Shown here: piece after piece, positions 12,075 through 23,494 of the stretch
How positions within the stretch are numbered: the stretch's first letter is position 1
Layout of the letters: the number at the start of each line of letters is the position of its first letter
Assembly (NCBI GenBank): GCA_025766275.1
Contig: JAFKAC010000060.1
Span: 285,716 to 349,715 of the forward strand
Reading direction: 5' to 3'
Source: Lactarius indigo
Lineage: Eukaryota; Basidiomycota; Agaricomycetes; Russulales; Russulaceae
DNA: 64,000 bases
Program-made: the position numbers and the translations under genes
The notes under the pieces: model-generated
Databases searched by the model: none
The model's input: the letters and a program-made list of their open reading frames with translations, nothing else
What the model was told of the DNA's origin: nothing

Positions 12075-15000
12075 ATGTCTCAAGTTCCTTCTACTTCTAC
12101 TTCCACAAACTTCGAGACGATCTTTACGGCTGCTTTTGAAGCATACAAAAGGCAGACAAAGCGAGACATTACATCCCATCCCCTAGCCGTCCAGCTGTGG
12201 TCCTGCGACTCACCCAGTGCCATTCTCGCCGTACTTCGAACCCAGGTCCAGACATTCGATCGATCTCTGATTGCAGACGAAAGGTGGACAAAGTGGCTGG
12301 ATCCGACTGTCAATGTCTTGTACGCATTCTCTGTGGCCCTCGGTAACGGTGTTGGACTGGTAATTCCGAGACCCTGACCCGCTCGAGATCTACCCTCTGA
12401 TTAGAATAACGACAGATATTCCCACCTTCGAATGCGATCTTCGCTGGGATTGGTATCCTCCTCCAGGTGAGCATCTTTCTTGACTCGACGTGTGTCTTTC
12501 TTGACTCGACGTGTGTCTTTCGGTGACACCACTATCTTTTAGGCGGTCAAGGATGTCCGCTCTAGCGAAAATGCTGTCAAAGACTTGTTTGGCCGCTTGG
12601 AGTACTTCTTTAAGCGACTCGAGAAATATATCGAGGTCCGGCCGAGTGCTGCTATGGCGGACATTATCGTGAAGATCATGGTTGAGGTACTCTCGATCCT
12701 TGGGACCGTGACGCAGGAGATCGGGCAGGGACGAACAAGTATGTCCTTTCCGGTTGATGGTTGATACATACCCAAAATTCAACATTCATGCAGAGAAATA
12801 TCTCAAGAAGCTGATCGGAAGGAAGGAAGTGGAAGATGCGCTTCAGCGCTTAGACGCGTTGACGCAAGAGGAGGCTCGGATGGCAGCAGCAGAAGCCCTG
12901 GCAATCACCCGCGGCATCGATGACAAAGTAAAGGAGACCGGAGTAGCGATTCAACACGTTGTCAACCAAGTCACTGACTGGAACCGTACGTCATCGCGTC
13001 ATCTCTTGATCTGACCACCGTCGATCATGAAAACTTGATCTCTTTTCACAGGGAACGAGTTACACAAGGACCTTCGAAAATGGATCGCGCCCCCCGATCC
13101 ATCTGTCAATTACAATACTGCTTCTGGTGCTCATCACGAGGGTACCGCAGCCTGGTGCACGACAGGGGACACCCTTACAGATTGGAAAGCATCTGGCTCT
13201 TTGTTATGGATTCAAGGAAAACGTACATACCCCATCAGTGTCTGAAGTCTTAAATTTCCACTAACGACTTCTGAATTGATAGCTGGCTCCGGGAAGAGTA
13301 TTCTCAGGTGCGCGTTACCCGTCGCTGAGTTGCATCTTGGTAGCGTCCTAATCGAACTTATATGATTGACAAGCTCCGTGATCGTCCGCGATATCAAATC
13401 CATGTCCAGTGCAGGCTCGGCTTTCTTGGCCTATTTTTACTTCGATTTCAAGGACACAACAAAACAGGACTCCCGCGCTTTATTATCATCCCTCCTTGTC
13501 CAACTCTCCGATCAATCAGATATCTTTTGCGATGTTCTTTCCTCCTCGTACTCCGCACACAAACGAGGATTGGAACAACCGACTGTCGACTCGCTTGCGC
13601 AGTGCCTCAAGGATATGCTCACGATGATGAGACAAGTGCCGATCTATCTGATCATGGATGCTCTCGACGAGTCTCCCAATGATTCGGGCATTCCATCGTC
13701 GCGTGAGGAGGTCCTCGAGCTGGTGAAAGAACTTGCCAATCTTCATCATCCAAATCTACGTCTGTGTATCACGAGTCGGCTGGAGTTCGACATTCGCACC
13801 GCGCTTGAGCCTTTAGCAACTCAACAGGTATCCCTCCACGACGAAAGCGGACAAAAGCAGGATATCAATGACTACGTCACTTTTGTCGTTCACTCAGATC
13901 GAAGGATGAAGAGATGGCGGGAAGACGACAAGGATGCGGTCATTGAGAATCTCACGGAGAAAGCAGATGGAATGTAAGCACATCTTCCATTCATCACGAC
14001 CACGCAGTTATCTTATGTATCGAAACAGGTTTCGATGGGTATTTTGTCAATTGGAGGTTCTGCGGCACTGTTTCCCGACCAATCTTCGTCGTATCCTCGA
14101 AGAATTGCCCAAATCACTCGACGAGACATACAAGCGTATTCTAAAGGAGATCAACCATGCGAACCGGGACCACGCGTATCGACTCTTGCAATGCCTCGCG
14201 GTGGCCAGTCGTCCACTCCGAGTAGAGGAACTTGCGGAAGTGCTCGCGTTTGACTTGAACACGGGAGGGATCCCAAAGTTGGTCGCGGATTGGCGGTGGG
14301 AAGACCAAGAAGAAGCGGTGTTGTCAGCCTGTTCTAGTTTGGTTTCCGTCATCGTCGACAAAGGATCCCGTATCGTTCAGTTCTCTCATTTCTCCGTAAA
14401 AGAATTCCTGATATCGGATCGACTCGCGAGTTGTATGGAAGAGGTGTCCCGGTTTCACATCCCTATCGAACCTTGCCACATGATTCTTGCCCAGGCTTGT
14501 CTCGGCGTGTTACTTCGCCTGGACGACGGTACCGACAAAGATAGTGCCGAGAAGATTCCTCTCTTTCAATATGCTGCAGAATATTGGGATGGGCATGCGT
14601 CGATCGGAAATGTGGAATTAAAGATAAAGGACGCAATGGATTATTTCTTTGACATGGACAGGCCACATTTTTCAGCATGGGTCCGGATACAAGACCAATT
14701 CGAGTTTATCATGGATTCCACGTCTGGAAAACTGAGAGCCGTGCCGCCTTCAGCAGCTCCTTTGTACTACGCCGCAAAGAAAGGATTCCGTGGTCTAGTG
14801 CAACGCCTGATAATGAAGCGCCCACAGCAAGTAAACCATTTGGGTGGTCGATGCGGTACCCCGCTGCATGCGTCAACAATTAACGGGCATATCGAGGTTG
14901 CTCAGTTACTGTTTGCGCATGGCGCCGACATAAATTCACGCTCTGCAGATAATTTGACTCCACTACACATGGCTTCATCCACGGGACATCTTGAGTTCGT

Positions 15001-16693
15001 GAAGTGGTTGCTGAACCTTGGTGCGGACGTGAACTCCCAGAAGGACTGTCCAACTCCACTACATTATGCGGCAACCAATGGCCACCTTGAGGTTGCTCGG
15101 CTACTACTCGAGCGCAACGCGGAGGTCAACTCCCAGAGTGACGACGGAGCTACCCCACTTCTCAATGCATCACGGAATGGACACCGCCATGTAGTGCAGT
15201 TTTTGTTGGACCACAATGCGGATGCGCGTATCCGTGACTACTACGGAAACACTCCACTGCGTTCGGCAGCGATCAAAGGCCACCTCGAGGTTACTTGGGT
15301 CCTACTCAAGCATGATACAGAGGCCAATTTCCAGGATGATCTCGGTAGCGCACTTCTCCATGCGTCGGCCACAGGACATCGTGATATTGTGCAGTTATTA
15401 CTGGACCACAACGCAAATGCGTGTTACCATGATAGCCACGGAAACACCCCACTGCATTTGGCGGCGATCTACGGTCATCTCGATGTCTCTCGGATGCTAC
15501 TCCAGTGCAATGCAGAGGTCAATGTCCGGAATACCGAAGGAGCTACCGCATTTCTTGATCCATCGTTACAAGATGACGTTACGCGGTTATTTCTGGACCA
15601 CACTGTGGATGAGCATGTTCGCAACAAAGGACGTGTCTCATTAGTTCGTTGCGCAGTGTGTGATGGTCATCTTGAAGCTGCCTGGTCACTCAAGCGGTTC
15701 CTACTCGAGCGCCGTGTGGAGGCCAATGTCCACAACGAACCCTTACCCATCAATGATGCGTCCTTGGCGCTGGGATGGGGCAGCGTAGATGGACATGTCC
15801 GAGTCAATAAGGGAATGACCCCACTGTATTACGCGGCGTATTACGGCTATGTCGAAGTTTCTCAGTTACTCCTTGAGCACAACGCGGAGGTCAATTCCCA
15901 GGACGATGACGGATGTACCCCACTTTTCTGCGCATCGGCTAGTGGACGCCCTGATACTTTGCGGTTATTGCTGGACCACAATGCGAACGCACATGTCCGC
16001 AATAACAAAGGAAGGACTCCACTGCATTACGCAGCAGCTGCCGGTGACCTCGAGGTCGTTCGGTTACTACTCGAGCGCAAGGTGGAGGTCAATGCTCGAG
16101 ATGACGACGGGTTGACCCCATTTCTCAGAGCGTCAGACTGTGGAGACCTTGATGTTTTGCGGTTATTTCTGGATCACAATGCGGATGAGCGGGTCCACAA
16201 CAACAAGGGAAGTTCCTCACTGCATCTGGCAGCCGCCAACGGTCACCTCGAGGTTGCTCGGTTGCTACTCGGGCGCAACGCGGAGGTCAATGCACAGAAT
16301 AACGAAGGATTCACCCCGCTTCACGGCGCATCGGATATGGGACAACATGAAGTTGTGCAGTTATTGCTGGGCCATAATGCGGATGTGCACATCTCCGACA
16401 ACAAGGGAGAAACCCCACTGCATTCCGCAGTGGCCGGCAGTTACGTTGAGCTTGCTCAGTTAATACTTGAGCGCAATGCGGAAGTCAATGCCCAGGATTT
16501 CGAGGGATCTACTCCATTACACCACGCGGCACGTGGTCGGTCTGGAGGATACCTAGAGGCTGTGCGGTTACTACTGGACCGCGGTGCGGATCCGCATGTA
16601 TGCGACATCAGTGGAAAGTCTCCATCCGAAGTTGCCCGTGGTCCAAGACAACAGGAAATACTACAATTGTTCTCCCAGCACAATGCGGAATGA
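12075..16693 (+). CDS. STAND/NLR-type receptor: Goodbye domain, NACHT, ankyrin repeats
   Basis: Eight exons: 12075-12359, 12416-12466, 12543-12738, 12794-12985, 13052-13222, 13283-13307, 13374-13973 and 14029-16693. All join in frame to give 1,394 residues. The start MSQVPSTS is chosen because the Goodbye-type N-terminal domain follows at once (AYKRQTKRDITSHPLAVQL, then ERWTKWLDPTVNVLYAFS). A helical segment leads to the NACHT NTPase: Walker A GKPGSGKSI at residues 297-305, split by two introns around a 25-base exon, and Walker B IYLIMDALDES near 397-407. A winged-helix-like region (FRWVFCQLEVLRHC, QFSHFSVKEFL) follows. From about residue 749 to the end there are about 19 ankyrin-like repeats. 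Fungal NLR proteins of this type are intracellular sensors of non-self, and some trigger cell death; the ligand here is unknown. There are no premature stops. Confidence 0.9.
12475..12521 (+). repeat. 21-bp tandem duplication inside NLR intron 2
   Basis: The unit 'ctttcttgactcgacgtgtg' plus t occurs twice in a row (12475-12495 and 12496-12516), followed by a third start 'ctttc'. It lies wholly within intron 2 (12467-12542) and explains why that intron is longer than its neighbours. Confidence 0.85.
14753..16690 (+). repeat. Ankyrin repeat tract of the NLR
   Basis: About 19 repeats of roughly 33 residues, most with the TPLHxAAxxGHLEVxxLLL core. Many alternate between a unit ending ERNAEVN and a unit ending DHNAD or DHNAN. 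That creates a two-repeat (66-residue, about 198-base) super-period, clearest at 14980-15470 and 15860-16500. The ninth and tenth units are irregular: one is shortened and one carries about 25 extra residues (about 15540-15820). Confidence 0.85.
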
Positions 16694-16699
16694 ACGGAC

Positions 16700-17004
16700 G
16701 AGACAGGGGATGTTTGACTGTAGGTTACAAATCGAATGATAATCTGTAGTCCCAAGCGTTTATAGCGAGTAAGGTGTTGTCGTAGACGAGACATCGAGAT
16801 AAGAGGCAGACACCACCGCTCTCCGTAGGCGTGGTTTATTGGTTTGTTGTTGAATGTTCCGTGATTACGATCACTGTAGATCAAGTGATTGTTCGTGTCA
16901 AGGTTCCTGTGCAACTTACAACTGCAGAACGCTTACGTATGTAATTGTTCATGTTTACGACTTGTGTTTTACTGTACGATCGGCACCCGATCATTTTATA
17001 TTTA
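16700..17004. repeat. Fragment of the block E/C junction
   Basis: The 3' flank of the NLR ('gttacaaat...cccaagcg...gcgagtaaggt' and later 'cgcttacgtatgtaattgtt') matches 4645-4790 and 29965-30145. The NLR is therefore bounded on both sides by array material. Confidence 0.55.
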
Positions 17005-18330
17005 TGGTTTTGAACAACGAGGTGCTCTTCCCTTCCTCGGGACTATCGCTTATCAAGCCGTGGCATTGCGACGGTGTTTCGTCTTGGTAGTGGGGTCTCA
17101 TGGTCGAGAGACCTCCCACGTGTGCGAGTATCGTCACAGGTTTGACATAATCTTGTATCCTATGATAAAGTCACAAAAACATTTTGAAAACGAACAAAGG
17201 CAGAGGTTCTCCATTACTGTAATAAGCGCCCGTTAGACATGTTGCGCCATTCAAAATCCCCCATCCCCCTCGTTTCGCAGGACATGAGGTGGGTGTAATT
17301 AGCGCGCACACCGCAAAATCGCTCTCCCGGGTTCGGCTGGCAGTTCTCCTTTGACAACCTCCATTCCATCAAACGATCGAGCCAGTGACGCGAGACGATG
17401 TACCTGAGGGGAGTAAAATTAGCACTAACTCGGAGCGCTGAGCAGATGAACTCGATCGAGTTGGTGAAGTGACAGGGCTTACCCAGGTAAGGATTGTCAA
17501 CGCCGCACTACCGCCGCGGTGTCCAGAGTCCGTCCATTGGGGTCGTGTCGTCGACGCGTAGGTCGGGGCGATCTGATTGCGCACCTAATAGTACGACCGA
17601 CAGTACCACGATAAGTAACACAGTACATAGTGTGTTTCAGTACACCTCTCGCGGGTTATTTACGTTACCCTTCCTTCTTCCGAGCTTCAAACCGCATCGC
17701 ACTACAAAAGCACGGTATAATATGAGTGTCATTGTTCCGAGTACGTACGGTCTTGTACGGTCTCGTACGAAGAAGATCAGGCACACCCTGGCCTTGCCAT
17801 GTCTGCTCACCTCTCCCGCCCTCAATAAATCGTCCAAAGTGGCATCTGAAGAGCGATCGCCTTGATAAGGAAGCTGCCGCTGCGTTATTTTGGCGTGTGC
17901 CACAGACGCAGAGCCGGAGGTGGAATTTAGAGCTCTCAATCGCCGCCTCGAGAGAAATCGTCGTACTATTTGTTATAATCCTAAATGTACCCTCCAAATT
18001 GGGGCGTCACACTGAAATCCCACCCAATTGGTAAATGCTGACCTCTACTCTTAGTATAACAGCACGGGAGATTCAGATCCTGGACGCACACATGGAGAGA
18101 ATTACCAAGGTACATACATTACCACAATTATTTCATCTACAGGGTGCGACAAGCATCCGAAAAATCACTACGAAACCAAACTAAAACCCAATAAAGAAAG
18201 AGTAATGAAGGTACTGTATATCTTAAGGAGTGTTGAATGTCGTGGAGACAGTGGGGGGGGGGGTGATTATAGTCCAGAGTCTAGTTGAAGTTGTTATTTC
18301 CTGCTCTGCTCGCAAATACCGCGTTAGTGC
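17005..18330. repeat. Array block A, copy 3
   Basis: Third copy of the CPL1-like 3' flanking block, with all ordered landmarks ('gagacctcccacgtg' near 17108, 'gcgcacaccgcaaaat' near 17302, 'cttccgagcttcaaac' near 17677). Its last 300 bp are almost the same as 25910-26100 beside copy 5. Confidence 0.75.
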
Positions 18331-18381
18331 CAAAAATTGAGTGTTGATTGTTCATTTCCCTTAAAGGGGGCGATGCTCCAG

Positions 18382-19425
18382 TCAGTAATGCATCGCCTGC
18401 ACGTACTCCTCGTCTTCCTCTGCCGTAGCGATGTGAGAGTGCCCGTGCCCGTGCTTAGACCTACAGCTCGTGCCGTCGTGTGATAGAACATATCCTGGCA
18501 GGCAGCGTCGCACGACACATTCGCCAGAGTGACAGGCGACGTCCGCAACACCGGGAAGGGCAGTGCAGTCCTGGCCGATAGGCGAGTAGGGCGTCAGGGG
18601 GAGTACGCATCCGCCACCTAAACAAATTTAATTTAGTGAAAATGGGCAAGGCCAGGCACAACTTACAGCTCTCCAGATCGTGCGCTGTATCGACGCACTC
18701 CCATGCTCGAGCGCCACCTCCAAATACGCCGCAGGCAGCCCAGCCGTGCCCCATCTCTGTGCAAGAACCGCTACCGACCCAGCGCTTTCTGGGGGGGAGG
18801 GGGTTGCTAGAGGGGCACGCGCCGGGAGCGACGCACTTGCCGTTGCAGACCACGTTGGGTGCACTGCAGGCGCACGTGGTTGGGTTCGACGGAGGAGAGG
18901 GCGTGAAGCCATCAGTGCAGGTGAATCCGCAAGGGTCTCCGTTGAGACACGTGGGCATGCCACGATCGGGGTAGCTACAGTGTTCACTAGCCGCATAGCT
19001 TTGGATCTAAGAACAAAAAGTATAATCAGGCACGTTTCGAGGCACATTTTAGCATTTTCTGCGCACAATGGTCGTCAAGGTGTCAGCCACACCCAATTTT
19101 CCCCAAGTTTTGACAGCCAATATAGCGACTGGATCATTCTCCAGGAAAAGAGGGATACCAGACAGACAAAGGCACACATCTGTAAAACCATCATTTAGGA
19201 ATAAGGACACTTGAGATCGATCAAGAGAGAGGGGATGTCGAACTGACCGGCGCCATGCAAAGGGACGCGGAAGAGCACGGCCAGGTAATCCGTGTTGAAC
19301 GACGCGCACACGTCGAGGAGATCACGAACGTCCAAGGGGTGTGCATCCGGTTCACGCGACTGAAGAGACGACGCACGGGCCCCAAAGAGGAGGCTGAGAA
19401 CAGGGAGGACGCGGAAGAGGCGCAT
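18382..19425 (-). pseudogene. CPL1/PriA-like copy 3 (alpha subtype), frameshifted
   Basis: The four expected exons are present: 19425-19248, 19179-19067, 19006/7-18667 and 18617-18382, with good splice sites. Exon 3 is one base longer than its reading frame allows. Where other copies have a 27-base stretch coding YPDHGVPAC, this copy has one extra base near 18959-18962 (GGGC before ATGCCC), so the Cys-rich region falls out of frame. In exon 4 a GGA codon has become TGA (18384-18382), removing the final GLEHRPL. The same nonsense change is in copy 5. The TATA box is intact. It is probably a pseudogene unless the extra base is a sequencing or assembly error. Confidence 0.75.
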
Positions 19426-19510
19426 AATGTCTAATAAAGTGGAGCAGGTCCTAACGAGAATGCAATGAGCGGAAACCAAGGGAGGATTTGGCCAGTATCT
19501 TAAGGTGGTC

Positions 19511-19518
19511 TTATAAAG
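19511..19518 (-). promoter_or_regulatory. TATA box of CPL1-like copy 3
   Basis: Minus strand CTTTATAA, 86 bp before the ATG at 19425. It is retained although the gene is broken. Confidence 0.65.
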
Positions 19519-19749
19519 GTGGCACTCTTGAAATTAGGCGCTGGATTATTTATTGATGGTACCTGGGTAGGGTCCCGAGAAACAAGGGTTCGGCGACGGC
19601 ACTGCTCCCGTTAGTGTTCCGCTGTCACTGGGAACATGATTAACGAAAGGCACAAGAACTCGCCTCTAGGATGATATTCACGGATAAATAGCCAATAGCC
19701 AGTGGATCAGAACCACAGACCTAGCTCACGGCTTTCAATTACAGCAGGG

Positions 19750-21180
19750 GCCTTTAAATGTTGTCGCGCGTACCGTAGCCGTTATTAGCCATCGGCAGAG
19801 GTCCCGCAGATGTCCGCACGCGCATGGGACTGCTTGTCCCTGTCTGCGCTGCTCTTGGTTGCTTTCCTTAGTACACACCGCTGCGGGGACCTATAAATAC
19901 AGCGCCGATTAAAACTTAAAGAGTTATCCATGGTGCTGGGGAGAAGTACGAGAATCCGCGCGACCGTGACGCGGTCGCACCCGAGCCTGTGCTCAAGACA
20001 TCCCGAAATACCACGCTCTTCGCGATTCTGGGTCGCCTCTGCCGTGCGTGGTGTAGCAGGACTTGTAAATGCAAGTCTGGTGCAACCTCCGGAATCCCTG
20101 CGCTCGGGGTGACTTGGTTAGCGTGTCCTCCTGACACCGGCTTGCGTCCCCTGTGCACTTTGTCGCGGGGCTCGAAATATATTCATGCGGCAACATACCT
20201 GTCACAGCGGCTTAGGCTCTCTGTGCTGCTACGCATGTCGCTGCGGAACCGGCCAATGCTGTCAGTGACTCAAGTCGTCATTGCAAGTACGTTTGCACGA
20301 TGCGCGGGGCCTGCGAATGTGTGACTCGCTCGCTAACGCGTCTGCACACGTGGCAGCCTATATGGAGCGCGCTACCGTTGCAGTCGAAAAGCGACATTCG
20401 CGCAAACCCCCCCAGGGGTTGCGAACGCTCTGATGAGACGCTGAGGTCGTGGCGATTCTTTCTGTGTGCTGCAGTAGTCTGCGCGATGATGGCATCTGGT
20501 AGGCGGGATGCTCGGTGGTAACTTGATGGGTCGCACTGTCACCATACTTCAAGAGTTGCAGTATCAACGAAGTATGGAGGTGAGTGCGCCGGTTTTTTTT
20601 TTTTTTTTGTTTTCATCCGGCGGGGTCTAGGGGCATAACAGCTGGGAGGCGATGTGGTGCAGCTCTGCTTGAGGCTGCAGCGCAATTTCCGTATGTGTTG
20701 GAAGTGTCGAGGGGTGGCACATGATTACTGGGATATGGACGGGTGGATGAGGGTCTGGCCTGTCCTGTTGCACAGTGCGTGTGCCGCCGCCAGTTGGAAA
20801 AGTCTGAAACGAATGCTAGGCCGGTAATTGGAACTTAATAAGCGGAGTCAAAGGTGCAAAAACTGTGTTGACAAACCAAAAAGGTCAGCTTCAGTACATC
20901 CCTGCAAAAATGGGTGCGAGTGCGATGTCAGTGAGAATATGATGTGGTGCTAGCGCAGGCCGCTGGTCGGACAGCGGGAATAATCCTGGGGTCTCAGGCT
21001 GGTTCTCTTCCTCGCTGAAAAATGGGCCATCCCCAGTACTCAGAGAGCGCATGACTGGGATGGGTGAGGATATCTGTGTGTGCGGCATGTCTCAAAATTG
21101 CAAGGAATTCTCAAGGGGTTGCTGGATGGAATTGCGCCAGCACTGGCATAGTGCGGTTTCCGCGCAAGCGAGGCCAAATT
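19750..21180. repeat. Array block F, copy 2
   Basis: Homologous to 7835-10215 and 27460-28440. It keeps about 425 bp (19865-20285) that copy 3 of F lacks, and it has no TIR insertion. A 17-18-base T run lies near 20592-20609, and a small hairpin (gcgaccg/cggtcgc) lies near 19960. No gene is seen. Confidence 0.65.
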
Positions 21181-22520
21181 ACTGATAATTACCGATTATC
21201 CCAAATGATTGTAGTTAACTTAGTTGTCTGCTGTTATGTGGAGTTAGCGTAACAAACCATGACTCACGACACCACACATTCGAGGCCCCCTACAATTCTC
21301 TACTCAAATACACTCACATAATCAACGCTCATATGTGATGCAGCCGGGGGTGTACAGAAATATCGTTGAAACCAGCACTGAGAGAAAAGACCTCCGCGAT
21401 GCCAAGTATCACCAGGAAAAAGACTCTGGTATTCGGTCGAAATTAAAATAATAATAAAACCAATCGAAAAAAAAAACCGATTGCCACAGGGTGTGGAACG
21501 ACCACACCAGCGGTTGATCCCCCAAAAAACAATACGACATATTAATAACACTGAGAAGGCCCAGATACCTGACCGCATCAGCTCAAAATGATTGAAGTGA
21601 GACACACCAAACGAAAGGAAAGAGAACATCTGAGAGATGAAACATAATGCAACACCCCCTAAGTGGCATCAACAAGATCAAATCAAGAAACGCCTGGCAT
21701 GACTAGTGCTGGTTGTATTCTTGTCACGCATATCGGGGGAAAATGTCCAAATTTCCACCCCGCTGAGTGGACAAGATGAGTCAGTTGTCCGGGCTGACGT
21801 TGTTGACAGATAGATAAACACCGTACTATGTGATATCGATGACTATCATCGGTGTTGCACACGGCTCACGGACGGCATAAGGAGTGCCCCAAGCAATTGC
21901 GTCGTTGTCGCCGTGGTTGGGGTCGTCTTCCGAGCTTGGGTTACATGCAGTTCACGGCCAGCATTCCCCAAACGAAACGTCATGGCCGGGATTGTCAGCA
22001 AGGAATGTGCATGGCGTGGTTGCTCAGCTTCAGCTGTACGGGAGGGTGCAGCCTGCTGGCGAACTTCGGTTCAAGTCATCAGTGTTAAATACAAGTGGGA
22101 AAGCCGCGAGCTTGAGCCTGAGCAGGGACCAAGCGGTGGACAGAGGACGAGGAGCTCGGGGGAGATGCATCATGCGTGGGGAAGGGTGCCTAGAAATGTT
22201 ACACGATATGAATGCAATCCTCGATCAAAGATGGAGAGAAAGATAGTAGCACAGATAGGTCATCTGTGGTGCTGGAAGAGAAGGTAAAATGGGAGGGGCT
22301 GGCAGAATGTGTAGATGAAGAAACGGAAAGGGCGGAAGTGTACTCACAACTTGAAGACATGGTCCAAAAAAAAGAAGACATCCACTGGATTACGCAAGGG
22401 TTTCCGCATTTTTGCTGCGGAGAAGGAAACAGGCCGTGTTTTCGAGGACTCAAACGCTAGCACGCAAGGAGGATAAGGTGCTACGTCACGTATGAAAGGC
22501 GATGGCAGGAGCGACGAGCA
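21180..22520. repeat. Array block E, copy 2
   Basis: Homologous to 3205-4620 and 28450-29900 ('gaaaggaaagagaacatct' near 21613, 'cttcagctgtacgggagg' near 22028). Open frames are short and not kept between copies. Confidence 0.65.
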
Positions 22521-22529
22521 ACATGCCAA

Positions 22530-23480
22530 TGTGGGAATACTAGCGCGCACACCGCAAAATCGGTCTTCCCGCATTTAGCCGGAAACTCTCCTCTGACGGC
22601 CTTCATTCCACCAAACGATCATCGATTAGCGCCAGTATCGACGCGTGCCTGTAGGGGGATCACTGGCGCTGACTCGGGAGCGCTAAGCAGACAGACTCGA
22701 TCGAGTTGGTGAAATGACAGGATTTTGCCCAATCCGGGTCCGTCCATTGGGACCGCAAGTCGGAGCGTTACGGACCGCGCATAGTACGACTGACACACTA
22801 CTGACACTCTACCATGATAAGTACTAGTACAGTACAGTACGTCATACAGTGACCTAGGGGGGTATTTACCTTGCCCTCCCTCTTCCCGAGCTTCAAACAC
22901 ACCGCATCGCACTATGAAGGCAGCACGCACCTGGGCGCGCACCGTATAATATGCGTGTCAATGTTTCGAGTACGTACGGTCTTGTACGGAGATGGACAGA
23001 CGCGCCTTAGCCTTACCAAGTCAGCCCACCTCTCCCGCCCCTCAATAAGCAAAATGACATCTGAAAGAAATAGTGGGTGATCCCCTTGATAGGCTGCGCT
23101 GCGTTATTTTTCCTTTCTTTGGCGTGGGCCGCAGGCCTGCGGACAGAGGATGGCCTCAATCGCCGCCTCGAGAGAGAGATCGCTGTACTATGGGTTATAA
23201 TCCTAACGAGACTGAATACACCCTCCAAGTCTGCACGAGAAAATGCTTAGCATGTCAGCATAGAAGGTCCTAGACACGCACGCGGAGGGCATTGCCAAGA
23301 TATATTATGACTATTATTTCGACGAGCTGCGACAAGCGTCCGACAAATCACAGCGAAACCATAAAGAGAGCGTCATGACGACACATCTTAGGGAGTGTTG
23401 AATGTCGTGGAGCTTAGAGTCAAAGTTGTTATTTTCTGCTCTGCTCACAAATACTGCGTTAGCACCGAAAGTTGGATATT
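22530..23480. repeat. Array block A, copy 4
   Basis: Fourth copy of block A. It lacks the left part with the 'gacctccc' motifs and begins near the 'gcgcacaccgcaaaat' landmark (22540). The rest is collinear with the other copies. Confidence 0.7.
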
Positions 23481-23494
23481 GATCGCTCGTTCCT

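Noticed and set aside
16456..16914. 152-codon open frame antisense to the NLR 3' end
   Set aside because: Shadow of the ankyrin-coding strand; the repeats keep the opposite strand open too.
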